Below, one piece after another: positions 18,274 to 26,121 of a stretch of 64,000 nt of DNA; the stretch's first letter is position 1, and every line of letters starts with the position of its first letter. The position numbers and the translations under genes were made by a program. The notes under the pieces were generated by a model. The model was not told the origin of the DNA. It did not search any database and saw nothing but the letters and a program-made list of their open reading frames with translations. The DNA comes from an uncultured Brevibacillus sp. (GTDB taxonomy: Bacteria; Bacillota; Bacilli; Brevibacillales; Brevibacillaceae), in the NCBI RefSeq assembly GCF_947502445.1, contig NZ_CANMZW010000024.1, forward strand, positions 1 through 64,000, given 5' to 3'.

Positions 18274-19328
18274 TACATCTCCCCCCATGCATGGACGATG
18301 CGCCCTTTTCTCCCTTTCGTCGTTACCGCTTGCGTAAGTGAATTGTAAATCGCTTCTTCTGTCGCTTCCGCAGCCGCCGCAAACAGCTGATTCATGAGGG
18401 GATGATCCTCTCGCAACTGCACCCGCGACTCCTGATAGCCCTCTGCCTTGTGCATAATGCGCTGCGCAGTAGAAAAGGCGATCACAATATCCCCGCTGCC
18501 ATGTCCAAAATGACTGCCTGTACGTCCCAGCCCGATCCCCGCGCGCTTTGCGACACGGAGCAGCTGTCGATCACTTAGCGGCGCGTCTGTCGCCAGCACC
18601 ATAATAATCGAGCCATCCTCAGCCTTTTCTACGGAAGGTGCTTCCTTTAATTGATCAGCAAACAGCTTGTCTCCCAAAAATTCTTTCTTGCTGCCAAAAT
18701 TACTGAGTACCAGCGCCCCTACTGTAAAAGACTGCTCATCTCCTGCAATCACTCGTGAAGAAGAGCCGATGCCGCCCTTGTAGCCAAAGGCCACCATGCC
18801 TGTCCCCGCACCTACCGCTCCTTCCTCTACAGGGGCTTCTGATGCCCGCAGGATGGCTTCCCTGGCATCCTCAGGCCTTACGACACAGCGACGAATCGAA
18901 TTGAGATGACCATCGTTGCATTCACCCACCACGATGTTGATCGTCCCTGTCGTATCTCCGATTTCCTCATTCGTATCGAGCATGTATTGCAGCGTTCCCT
19001 GCGTCACAGCAGGTACGGAAAAGGTGTTGGTCAGCATGATCGGCGACTCGATCACACCCAGCTCGTTAACCTGGACGAGTCCGGTCGTTTTGCCGAAGCC
19101 GTTAATCACATAGCTGGCAGCGGTCACTTTTTCCCGAAACAGACTGTCTCCATGAGGCAAAATTGCGGTTACACCTGTGCAAGCATAGTCTTCGTCCGCT
19201 CCCGCAAGCTCCTGCTGAATGGTCACATGACCAACGCGCACACCCGCTACATCCGTAATATCATTTTTTTCCCCTGTGGGGAGCTGTCCGATCGTCACGC
19301 CATATTCCCGAATTTTTTGCTTTTTCAT
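18273..19328 (-). CDS. P1/DmpA-family (S58) aminopeptidase
   Basis: This roughly 350-residue protein belongs to the DmpA/BapA peptidases (MEROPS S58), which self-cleave into two chains and remove N-terminal L-, D- or beta-amino acids. Family blocks are DITDVAGVRVGHVTI, TGVTAILPHG, GTINIVVGECNDG, GGIGSSSRVI, FTVGALVLSNFGSKKEFL and IIMVLATDAPLSDRQLLRVAKRAGIGLGRTGS. The start MKKQK at 19328 has AGAAGG nine bases upstream; in-frame ATG (19337) and TTG (19349) starts are alternatives. The stop overlaps the next start. It lies between an M19 dipeptidase and an S12 hydrolase in one operon. Confidence 0.88.
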   Translation of the reverse strand: MKKQKIREYGVTIGQLPTGEKNDITDVAGVRVGHVTIQQELAGADEDYACTGVTAILPHGDSLFREKVTAASYVINGFGKTTGLVQVNELGVIESPIMLTNTFSVPAVTQGTLQYMLDTNEEIGDTTGTINIVVGECNDGHLNSIRRCVVRPEDAREAILRASEAPVEEGAVGAGTGMVAFGYKGGIGSSSRVIAGDEQSFTVGALVLSNFGSKKEFLGDKLFADQLKEAPSVEKAEDGSIIMVLATDAPLSDRQLLRVAKRAGIGLGRTGSHFGHGSGDIVIAFSTAQRIMHKAEGYQESRVQLREDHPLMNQLFAAAAEATEEAIYNSLTQAVTTKGRKGRIVHAWGEM

Positions 19329-19381
19329 TTGTGTCATCCTTCTATCCAACCCTTTCTCCCGTCCCCTGTGTAAAGGACCGC

Positions 19382-20323
19382 CTACAGAGGGCGATTGCGC
19401 AAAAAGTTTTCGGAGGCAAAGCCGCGTACTTCCTCCTCGGTATAACGCTTTAATAGCTCATTGATCAGGTTTTGGCTGACACCCGCGTGCTCCAGCCCTA
19501 CTACCTTTGCCGTGATGCCATCAAAATCGGAGCCCAATCCGATGTTCCGTACTCCACCCAGTGAGCAAAAATGCTCGATATGTCTGATCAAATCGTCAAT
19601 CGTGGTCACTCCTGACTCCTTGATAAACATCGGGCAATAGACAACATGTACGTTTGCCCCTTTGGCGAACATTGCTTTTGCCTGCTCGTCCGTCAAGTTC
19701 CGCGGGTTGTTACAGATCGCTTTTGCATTAGAATGACTTGCAATCGGGTATTTTGCTATTTCCATTGTATCCCAAAAGCTCGTCTCAGACAGATGGGAAA
19801 CATCGGTCAAGATTTTATGTTCGTTATGAAATTGAATGATTTCCTTGCCAAATGTAGTCAGACCCGCATTTCTCGGCTCCAAGACACCATCTGCCGCCAG
19901 ATTCGCAGGGTTCCATGTCAGTCCCACCGAACGCACACCCAATTGATAAAGAATGTTCAGCTTCTTCAGATCATTCCCGATCGGCTCGACCCCTTCCAGC
20001 GTCAGAATCGCTCCGACTTCTCCCTCTTTCAGCATGTCCAGCTCGTGCCATTCGCGAATCTGCTTCATCTCAGGATGTTTACCCAGGACCTCTACATAAA
20101 AATAGTGGATTTGATCCAATGCCGCCTGAAATCTTTGGTCAGATGGCATATCCGGAGACGTAAAAATGGCAAAGCATTGCACCTTTACTCCACCTTGCAG
20201 CAGGCGTTGTTTGTTGATATCCAGCTCCTCTGCATCTGCAAAGGCAAGATTCCCTTGGTTTTCCCAGATTTTCAATAGCGCATCGCAGTGAAAATCAATA
20301 ATATTCATACCTGTCATAGCCAT
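19382..20323 (-). CDS. membrane dipeptidase (renal dipeptidase family, M19)
   Basis: This 313-residue zinc dipeptidase resembles renal dipeptidase, which hydrolyses dipeptides including those with a C-terminal D-residue. Metal ligands are visible: FHCD (His and Asp near residue 12), LTLEGVEP (Glu), DVSHLSE (His), IASHSNAKA (His) and GLGSDFDG (Asp). There is no signal peptide, so it acts inside the cell on imported peptides. GAGGGACGGAG precedes the first ATG; two more in-frame ATGs follow within six codons. It is the first gene of a three-gene minus-strand operon and is divergent from a LysR regulator. Confidence 0.92.
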   Translation of the reverse strand: MAMTGMNIIDFHCDALLKIWENQGNLAFADAEELDINKQRLLQGGVKVQCFAIFTSPDMPSDQRFQAALDQIHYFYVEVLGKHPEMKQIREWHELDMLKEGEVGAILTLEGVEPIGNDLKKLNILYQLGVRSVGLTWNPANLAADGVLEPRNAGLTTFGKEIIQFHNEHKILTDVSHLSETSFWDTMEIAKYPIASHSNAKAICNNPRNLTDEQAKAMFAKGANVHVVYCPMFIKESGVTTIDDLIRHIEHFCSLGGVRNIGLGSDFDGITAKVVGLEHAGVSQNLINELLKRYTEEEVRGFASENFLRNRPL

Positions 20324-20388
20324 CTCCGTCCCTCATTTTTTTCTGCAAAGTATACTACCTATTCTCCTGATTTTACGGTAAGGTATTT

Positions 20389-20418
20389 TTGAGAGCGATT
20401 CCAATAAAATATTACAAT
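20389..20418 (+). promoter_or_regulatory. candidate promoter of the LysR-type regulator
   Basis: TTGAGA at 20389-20394 and TACAAT at 20413-20418 are 18 bases apart, 38 bases before the ATG at 20456. The neighbouring TACCTA...TAAGGTA at 20356-20385 is a loose inverted repeat with a T-N11-A look that could be the regulator's own binding site. Confidence 0.4.
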
Positions 20419-20455
20419 AGGCATCTTCAAAAATTTGCATAATGGAGCCTTATCT

Positions 20456-21346
20456 ATGAACATGGAGCAAATTGAAGCGTTTATTTTCGTCGCCCTGACT
20501 GGGAGCTTCAGTAAAACAGCTGATTTGCTATACCTCTCCCAGCCTACTGTCAGCATGCGAATCAAAGCATTAGAAACCTCGCTGGACTGTAAATTGTTTC
20601 AGCGCACCGGACATACGATCTCCCTGACCAAAGAAGGGGACTTGTTCCTCCCTTATGCCAAAAGTATCCTGCATATGCTGCAAGAAGGTCAACAAGCAAT
20701 TCAGCGATCACATGGCGACGTCGAAGGCGAGCTCACGATCTCTGCAGTATTCGTCTCTGCCTTTTACATTTTACCAACCCTGATCGAGCAATTTCAGCTA
20801 CTCTATCCCAAAATCAAGCTGACGATTCTAACGGGTCATTCCCATCAGGTACTCGATATGGTGCTCAATCACGAAGTCTCCTTTGGGATTGCCAGAGCCG
20901 TCACCCATCCGCAAATCAATCGGATTCAACTGATGTCGGATGATATGGTGCTGGCGATATTTCCAGAGCATCCTTTTGCTTTCCGGCACCAGGTCTCGAT
21001 CGAAGAGGTTGCCCGCGAGCCGCTGATTTTGTTTAACCGCGGCTCTCTCGACTGGAAGCTGATTAACAACGCCTTCAGCCATTATCAGCTTCAAAACAAC
21101 GTCGTTATGGAGGCAGACAATATCGAGGTCGTCAAACGGATGGTCAAGCAAAAGCTGGGGATTGCCTTTTTACCCCGTTTTGCCATCATCAACGACGTGG
21201 ACGAGGGCCAGCTGCAAGAGGTTGCCGTCCTCAATCTGCCACAAATTAACCGGAATTTCGAGTTGATCTATTTAAAGGATACTCCGTTTCACGGGATCAT
21301 GCGCACATTTGTTGACTTTTTGATGCAAAGCAAAGCCATGAACTGA
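20456..21346 (+). CDS. LysR-family transcriptional regulator
   Basis: This 296-residue regulator has the N-terminal winged helix of LysR proteins (MEQIEAFIFVALTGSFSKTADLLYLSQPTVSMRIKALE, about residues 3-40) and a C-terminal type 2 periplasmic-binding fold from about residue 90 (GELTISAVFVSAFYILPTL). The ATG at 20456 is preferred since TGGAGCC lies eight bases before it; an upstream TTG is unsupported. It is transcribed divergently from the M19-S58-S12 operon, the usual position for a LysR protein relative to its target, so it probably senses a peptide breakdown product. A terminator follows. Confidence 0.9.
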   Translation: MNMEQIEAFIFVALTGSFSKTADLLYLSQPTVSMRIKALETSLDCKLFQRTGHTISLTKEGDLFLPYAKSILHMLQEGQQAIQRSHGDVEGELTISAVFVSAFYILPTLIEQFQLLYPKIKLTILTGHSHQVLDMVLNHEVSFGIARAVTHPQINRIQLMSDDMVLAIFPEHPFAFRHQVSIEEVAREPLILFNRGSLDWKLINNAFSHYQLQNNVVMEADNIEVVKRMVKQKLGIAFLPRFAIINDVDEGQLQEVAVLNLPQINRNFELIYLKDTPFHGIMRTFVDFLMQSKAMN

Positions 21347-21347
21347 T

Positions 21348-21382
21348 AAAAAAGCCCGTAGCCAACTGGTTACGAGCTTTTT
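21348..21382 (+). terminator. Rho-independent terminator after the LysR gene
   Basis: AAAAAGCCCGTAGCC pairs with GGTTACGAGCTTTTT with one mismatch, followed by T-rich sequence, directly after the LysR stop codon. Confidence 0.8.
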
Positions 21383-21406
21383 GCCTTGGTTTTTGCTGTG
21401 CGTAAA

Positions 21407-22030
21407 TTATTTAGCGAGCTTGCTTGAACACATTTCTACAATCAATTCGTATACTTTCTCCGGGCTATCGACGTTAGGCAAATGAGCGGAGCTTTCAAAT
21501 GGCACCAGCCTGGTATTTGGAATTTCACTCGCAAGTCGCTTAGCTGTTTCGATAAAGTCGGGATGGTCTAATTGCCCGAGCACTACACATGTCGGTACAC
21601 TCACTTCGCCAAGCCGTCCTCGCGGATCAGGCTGAAGCGCGTTTGGCTTATTCGACTCTCTCGGCGGTTGGTTAAAGATATCGCGATAAATGTCATGCAG
21701 CCATGCTCGTCTTTGCTGCACGCGCCCCTTTTCTTCTGCTGGACCATCTAAAACGAGATGCAGGTTTAGGTCGAGAGCGTTATCTACTTGTCCAAGACTC
21801 ATTGCTTCCATTATCTTTTTGAACCATTGCTGTCGGTCCTCTGAAGGTACCTCAAAGCCACCCGGGCATACGAGGATCAAACGCTCTACCATTTCCGGAA
21901 AGGCAAGCGAGAATTCTACACTCACATAGCTGCCAAAGGATGCCCCTACGAATGTCGCTTTTTTGATTCCCAGCTCATTTAGCAATGAATAGAGGTCTTC
22001 ATACAAGGTAAAGGGCTGGCCCGGGTCATG
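21407..22030 (-). pseudogene. alpha/beta hydrolase fragment lacking its N-terminus
   Basis: About 207 in-frame codons resemble an alpha/beta hydrolase from the middle onward: the nucleophile elbow VGASFGSY with the catalytic Ser, an acidic residue in LGQLDHPDF and the His in SSAHLPNVDSPEKV. The first 60-80 residues, with the early strands and the oxyanion-hole loop, are missing. Reading upstream in frame gives HDPGQPFTLYEDLY, which is typical hydrolase sequence, until a TAG at about 22034. No ATG is available; a TTG at 22006 would only give a truncated protein. The breakpoint is next to the terminator at 22052. It is probably a deletion remnant. Confidence 0.7.
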
Positions 22031-22051
22031 TGGCTACACTTATACTGGATA

Positions 22052-22095
22052 ACAAAAAAGGCTACCGAGATTATCTCGACAACCCGCTTTTTGCC
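22052..22095 (-). terminator. Rho-independent terminator of the LCP gene
   Basis: On the minus strand GGGTTGTCGAGA pairs with TCTCGGTAGCC, followed by TTTTTTG. It lies 20 bases after the stop of the LCP-family gene. A near copy of this hairpin occurs at 24301-24340. Confidence 0.8.
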
Positions 22096-22113
22096 CAAGG
22101 GACAAGCCGTTAG

Positions 22114-23106
22114 CTACTGCTGTCCTGATAGTTGTTCCTCTTCATCCGTGGCTGTCTCCTGCAATTGCCCTGTCACATATTTTTGCAGCTGTGACGTGTT
22201 TACAGTGAGAACAGATGCTCCATGTATTTTTTCTTCCCGCAAAAGCTCCATCGGAGGAAGCTGTGCGGTTTGGATAGAGCCCGTGCCTTTATGGAGGCTT
22301 ACAGCCAGCTGCAGCATTTTGTCAGGACTCATGTTTGTTTGGATGTACGGTGCCATTTCCTTCAACATGCTCGGCAGCGTGATCAGCGTAGAGGTTGATT
22401 GCAGCTTCTCGGCTACTGCACCCAAGAATTTGCGTTGGCGTTCCGTTCGAGTAAAATCCGACATGGCATCTTTTCGGAATCGTACGTACTGCAACGCCTT
22501 TTGGCCGTCCAGATGCTGCATTCCCTTTTTCAAGTTGATCTGATATTCCGGCTTATCGGTTGGATCCAAATATTTCATATCTTTTTCCACTTCCAGATCT
22601 ACACCGCCTACCGCATCTACCAGCTTGATAAAGCTGTCGAGATCGATGTAATAGTAATAGTGGACCGGAAGTCCGACCAGATCACTGACCGCCTTCATCG
22701 ATAGTTCAGGACCACCGAAAGCGAGTGCTGCGTTGATTTTGTTTTTACCGTGGCCAGGAATGCTCACGTACGTATCCCGCAGGATGGAGAATAGATGAAC
22801 CTGCTTTGTCACCGGTTCAATGGAGACGAGCAGCATCGAGTCTGATCGCCCTGCGTCTTCCACCTCCCTGCCATCCCCGCCTAGTAGCAAAATAGTTACC
22901 CTCTCTGTCCCTTCCCACTCCGGGAATTCGTATACAGGAGGCTTTTGCTTTTGCACGACAGACTCCTGAGATGCATTGCTCGTGACATCTACTTTTGGTT
23001 TGCTAATCGTCATGGCAAACTGCGCGAAGGAATACGTGTAATACCCTACAATCCCCAAGCACAACAAGAGAATCGACATCGTTATCCACTTCAATTTTTT
23101 AAGCAT
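22114..23106 (-). CDS. LCP-family (LytR-CpsA-Psr) cell wall polymer ligase
   Basis: This 330-residue membrane-anchored enzyme belongs to the LCP family, which transfers teichoic acid-like polymers from lipid carriers to peptidoglycan outside the membrane. A single N-terminal helix (about residues 4-26) is followed by the LCP domain: ILLLGGDGREVEDAGRSDSMLLVSI, FSILRDTYVSIPGHGKNKINAA and LDGQKALQYVRFRKDAMSDFTRTERQRKFL, which hold the conserved Arg and Asp residues. The tail is acidic and Gln-rich. The ATG at 23106 follows GAAAGGAA; an in-frame TTG ten codons upstream lacks a binding site. Confidence 0.92.
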   Translation of the reverse strand: MLKKLKWITMSILLLCLGIVGYYTYSFAQFAMTISKPKVDVTSNASQESVVQKQKPPVYEFPEWEGTERVTILLLGGDGREVEDAGRSDSMLLVSIEPVTKQVHLFSILRDTYVSIPGHGKNKINAALAFGGPELSMKAVSDLVGLPVHYYYYIDLDSFIKLVDAVGGVDLEVEKDMKYLDPTDKPEYQINLKKGMQHLDGQKALQYVRFRKDAMSDFTRTERQRKFLGAVAEKLQSTSTLITLPSMLKEMAPYIQTNMSPDKMLQLAVSLHKGTGSIQTAQLPPMELLREEKIHGASVLTVNTSQLQKYVTGQLQETATDEEEQLSGQQ

Positions 23107-23181
23107 GCGAAAAATATTCCTTTCTTCATTTAGCAATACTTGTCAATTGATTCATGCTTGGATAACATCATAACAAAAATA

Positions 23182-24174
23182 TTAAATATCGACAATTTTC
23201 CCATTTTGCAAAATGATGGTAATCGCCTGCCTGCCCATTTGATTCCAGCCTTGTTCAAAGGTTGATACGGCCCTTCGGCTGCTTTTTTCTGCACGTCTCA
23301 GAGGATCATGAAAATAAACGTAGGTCCCATCATACCCTGTGAGCAAAACGGAATGCTCATTGCGGGTAGTCTGAATCGGTCCATCTGTGGTTAGCCATTT
23401 CACCGAACGGCTTGTATCCTGTGTGAAAGTTGACGTCACGATTACCCAGACAGGAACCCCTTGCTCTACGATGCTCGTAATATCGGAAAAATCAAGCTCG
23501 GTCAGATTCATGACCTGCTGGCCCGCATATTTTCGTGCCAAGCTCTCGATCGGCTTATGAAATACACCAAAGCCCGGCTTTTTCGCATCATACATGTCCC
23601 CGACGAAGCCTTTATACGGGTTGCCCCATCGCATGTTATGCCCACTGTCATAGGTAAGAGGTGTAGGGTCCTTTATGATTTCATGGGCAAGCGTCATCTT
23701 ATCCACAGCAAAGCCATTATACTGAAGCAGCATAGCCAAGGTCGTCACTTCGCACCCTCGCGGCAATTCTGGTAATTGACTAAGATAAGGCGCATCCACG
23801 ATAGGATGTGCTGCCGCTTCCTTTTTCCTGTCGTGATTGGTCCATATCGTTCGAGCCTCTTTTGTCAACCTAATGCTTGCTGGCTGTGGGGATTTTTTGG
23901 CAGCCAAAATCGCTTCCTTCAGATCGTTAAAATCGAAAGCAGCATGATCCCCTTGGAACATGGTGAATTTTTTGCTCATGACTGTTTCCTGATCGGTCAC
24001 ATCGGTCTGCGAAAATGCTGTGGCTAGCGAACGTGCTAGCTGAAAGAATTGTTCGGGAAGGTGTTTGTTTTGTTGCAGGTAGAACACCAAAAAAACAGTG
24101 ACCTGTATCAGGCTGATCATCAGAACGATGAGTAGAGGCCTCTTCCATTTCTTGATTATCAACGAGATATTCAT
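23182..24174 (-). CDS. membrane-anchored C39-like cysteine peptidase
   Basis: This 330-residue protein has an N-terminal anchor (about residues 11-33) and a C-terminal papain-like peptidase_C39_2 domain facing outward. The catalytic Cys is C141 in LPRGCEVTTLAMLLQYNG, the His lies in NEHSVLLTGYDG and the acidic residue in FHDPL. Such proteins are common in Bacillales, and their substrates are mostly unknown. It is next to the LCP gene on the same strand with a 75-base gap, so a cell-envelope role is plausible. GAAGGGCAG precedes the start. Confidence 0.85.
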   Translation of the reverse strand: MNISLIIKKWKRPLLIVLMISLIQVTVFLVFYLQQNKHLPEQFFQLARSLATAFSQTDVTDQETVMSKKFTMFQGDHAAFDFNDLKEAILAAKKSPQPASIRLTKEARTIWTNHDRKKEAAAHPIVDAPYLSQLPELPRGCEVTTLAMLLQYNGFAVDKMTLAHEIIKDPTPLTYDSGHNMRWGNPYKGFVGDMYDAKKPGFGVFHKPIESLARKYAGQQVMNLTELDFSDITSIVEQGVPVWVIVTSTFTQDTSRSVKWLTTDGPIQTTRNEHSVLLTGYDGTYVYFHDPLRRAEKSSRRAVSTFEQGWNQMGRQAITIILQNGKIVDI

Positions 24175-24300
24175 CCATTTCTGCCCTTCACTTATTTACG
24201 TCGTATTCGTTTGCTATTCGACAATTCGATTCTTTTCCCTTTCCTTCACGGCTTTTTACTAATAATCGACAAATTTAAAAGACGCTCACATCACTTGAAC

Positions 24301-24340
24301 AAAAAAGGTTGCCGAGGAAAACTCTCGACAACCTTGATTC
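24301..24340 (-). terminator. Rho-independent terminator of the Gfo/Idh gene
   Basis: On the minus strand AAGGTTGTCGAG pairs with CTCGGCAACCTT, followed by TTTTTG, just after the oxidoreductase stop codon. The sequence closely resembles the hairpin at 22052. The remaining gap (24175-24343) holds no gene. Confidence 0.85.
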
Positions 24341-24343
24341 GTC

Positions 24344-25300
24344 TTATTCCTGACCTAGCAGCCCTTCTAACACTCGCTGTACTTTTACACCGGTCTCAAA
24401 TGTTATGGGACGGCCTTCACCACCAGCCAAGGCAATCGCCAGCTCATCAAGCAAGAGTGACAGGCGATCCAATGGTTGAATCTCGACCGCTGCCAGTGCT
24501 TCTCCATTTCCGCCAACAAACAGGCTTCCCCAGTTTACTATACTCAGTGTGCCCTCTGTTCCATAAATGCGGTAGTCTAAATGCTCCTGATGCCCAATGC
24601 CTGCCAAACCATTGACCGTAATCGGGGTACCGTCCGCCAGACGCAAATAAGCAGATACTCCTTTTTCGCAAAGCGTTGGGTCCTCTGGATACTCTACCTC
24701 CGAGCGAACGACCTCTAAATCGCCGAACAGCGCATACGTCAAATGAGTGAAGTGAGGTAAAACCTCGCGGATGAATCCGCCCTGTTCACGACCGGACAAC
24801 CAAGGTGTTTGCTGCCATGGACGCGGCCATTGATGGAAATGAGTCAAAATATCGATGCGACGGATCGCTCCCAGCTTTTCCAAACGGCTGCGCAGCTCCG
24901 GAAAAATAGCCTGGTAGTAGAGCGGGAAATTCATCGCATGAACGACTCCCGCTTCTTTAGCTGCTGCCAGCATTTCTTCTGCTTCTGCTAGCGAGTTGGC
25001 CAAAGGCTTTTCACACAGTAAATGCTTTTTGTGCGCCAGGACATCAAGGGCAATGGAATGGTGGAATTTTGGAGGAACGGCCAAATAAATGACGTCCAGC
25101 TCTTCTTTTTCCAGCAGCTCTTTATAATCGGTGTACCACGGCACATCGCCGGACAGCTTGGCTGCTTCCTGCGCACGTTCAGCAGAAACATCGCTCACTG
25201 CTGCTACCCGAAATTTTTCATGCGTGCGAATCGCATTCATCATGCGCTCTCCCATGACTCCTGCGCCGATGACACCTACGTTCCGGTTGTTCTCGCTCAT
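24344..25300 (-). CDS. Gfo/Idh/MocA-family NAD(P)-dependent oxidoreductase
   Basis: This 318-residue protein has an N-terminal Rossmann fold with GVIGAGVMGERMMNAI (about residues 9-24) and the family block LLCEKPLANSLAEAEEMLAAAKEAGV, where the EKP Lys is the conserved active-site residue. The C-terminal half is the GFO_IDH_MocA barrel-like domain. These enzymes oxidise or reduce sugars, inositols or related compounds, and the substrate here is unknown. The start at 25300 (MSENNRN) follows GAGGGAACAAA; a longer reading frame from 25369 lacks a binding site. It stands alone between two terminators. Confidence 0.9.
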   Translation of the reverse strand: MSENNRNVGVIGAGVMGERMMNAIRTHEKFRVAAVSDVSAERAQEAAKLSGDVPWYTDYKELLEKEELDVIYLAVPPKFHHSIALDVLAHKKHLLCEKPLANSLAEAEEMLAAAKEAGVVHAMNFPLYYQAIFPELRSRLEKLGAIRRIDILTHFHQWPRPWQQTPWLSGREQGGFIREVLPHFTHLTYALFGDLEVVRSEVEYPEDPTLCEKGVSAYLRLADGTPITVNGLAGIGHQEHLDYRIYGTEGTLSIVNWGSLFVGGNGEALAAVEIQPLDRLSLLLDELAIALAGGEGRPITFETGVKVQRVLEGLLGQE

Positions 25301-25420
25301 TTTGTTCCCTCGCTTTTTCCTGGATGTATGTAACCTGACTTCAATATGTACACATACCCTCTTCTTCATTTATCTGAATATTCCTTGTGAATAAACTATT
25401 TGTAGGAAAAAAGAAGTGGG

Positions 25421-25502
25421 CGAGCTGTAGTGTAGGAGAGGAAAACGGAGAAAACGCTACAGATTCTTGGAACACTAGCTGGGAGGATTCACTGGACGGG
25501 CA
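25421..25502 (+). repeat. solo left arm of a dispersed inverted-repeat element
   Basis: This stretch (CGAGCTGTAGTG..., GGAAAACGGAGAAAAC, ...TTCTTGG...ACTAGCT.GGAGGATTCACT) is about 90 percent identical by eye to 43504-43587 and corresponds to the left half of the full element at 37745-37969. No right arm follows directly; a matching right arm of the same sequence subtype is at 27943-28032. Confidence 0.75.
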
Positions 25503-25578
25503 CGAAAATGCTTGTTGTATGCTCACAGGCTCTTTATGCCATCACACTATTTAACCCTTATATGGTTGTCGTGATACT

Positions 25579-25740
25579 CTACTTCATCAAAATGTTTTTC
25601 TCATCGATTTGGGGGTTCACCGTCTCATATCGAAGGAATAAAGAACCCGGGTAGCTCGCTCTGTACCTGAACAAAATGTCACCCAGCCGATAGATCGTAA
25701 TTGTCTCCGAGGCCCCGATGCGTAACTCGCCTTGCAACGA
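25579..25740 (-). pseudogene. LysR-type regulator remnant (effector domain fragment)
   Basis: The minus strand reads [33 protein letters not shown] and on to a TAG at 25579-25581. The block [10 protein letters not shown]...YRL..IL.RYRA.YP is the standard start of the LysR effector-binding domain. The DNA-binding domain before it and most of the effector domain after it are missing. Its upstream edge meets the DJ-1/PfpI remnant within a few bases, as if a deletion removed the 5' halves of a divergent pair. Confidence 0.6.
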
Positions 25741-26066
25741 TTGACGTTCTCGCTTTCATACGTAAATTTGAAAAGCAAGGCAAAGTGATTGCCTCCATCT
25801 GCGTGGGTGCTCTGCCCCTCGGGAAAAGCGGGATTTTGCAAGGACGAAACGCAACGACCTACAACCTGAATAACCAACTGAGACAAAAGCAGCTGGCAGC
25901 GATGGGTGCCACTGTCATCCCTGACCAATCCATCGTCATCGACAACAATATCATCACCTCGTACAACCCTTCGACCGCTTTTGATGTGGCATTCAACTTG
26001 CTGGAGTCGCTGACATCCCGCGAAAACACCGACAATGTGAAGCGCTTGATGGGGTTTCTTGTATAA
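25738..26066 (+). pseudogene. DJ-1/PfpI-family remnant lacking its N-terminal half
   Basis: From about 25741 the plus strand encodes [27 protein letters not shown] and onward to residues near the C-terminus of DJ-1/PfpI glutamine-amidotransferase-like proteins. The nucleophile-elbow Cys is in ASICVGA, and the later AATTYNLN-like and [17 protein letters not shown] segments fit this family. The first 90 or so residues are absent, and the codons just upstream belong to a LysR fragment on the other strand. An ATG at 25701 would start translation within foreign sequence, so a functional product is unlikely. Confidence 0.65.
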
Positions 26067-26067
26067 T

Positions 26068-26115
26068 AAAACCGGCATTTTGCCCAGTGCTCTTGGGTAA
26101 ATGCCGGTTTCTTTC
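26068..26115. terminator. bidirectional Rho-independent terminator
   Basis: AAACCGGCATTT (from 26069) pairs with AAATGCCGGTTT (to 26110), extended by CCCA/TGGG pairing. It serves the DJ-1 remnant and the convergent EreA-like gene. Confidence 0.88.
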
Positions 26116-26121
26116 TGCTAT

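Noticed and set aside
22052-24340. Similar hairpins at 22052 and 24301 as a mobile repeat pair
   Set aside because: Both sit right after stop codons and have T runs on the coding strand, so they are ordinary terminators with similar stems.
25617-26078. 153-codon minus-strand frame opposite the DJ-1/PfpI remnant
   Set aside because: Its sequence has no family resemblance, while the plus strand reads as DJ-1/PfpI; it is a shadow.
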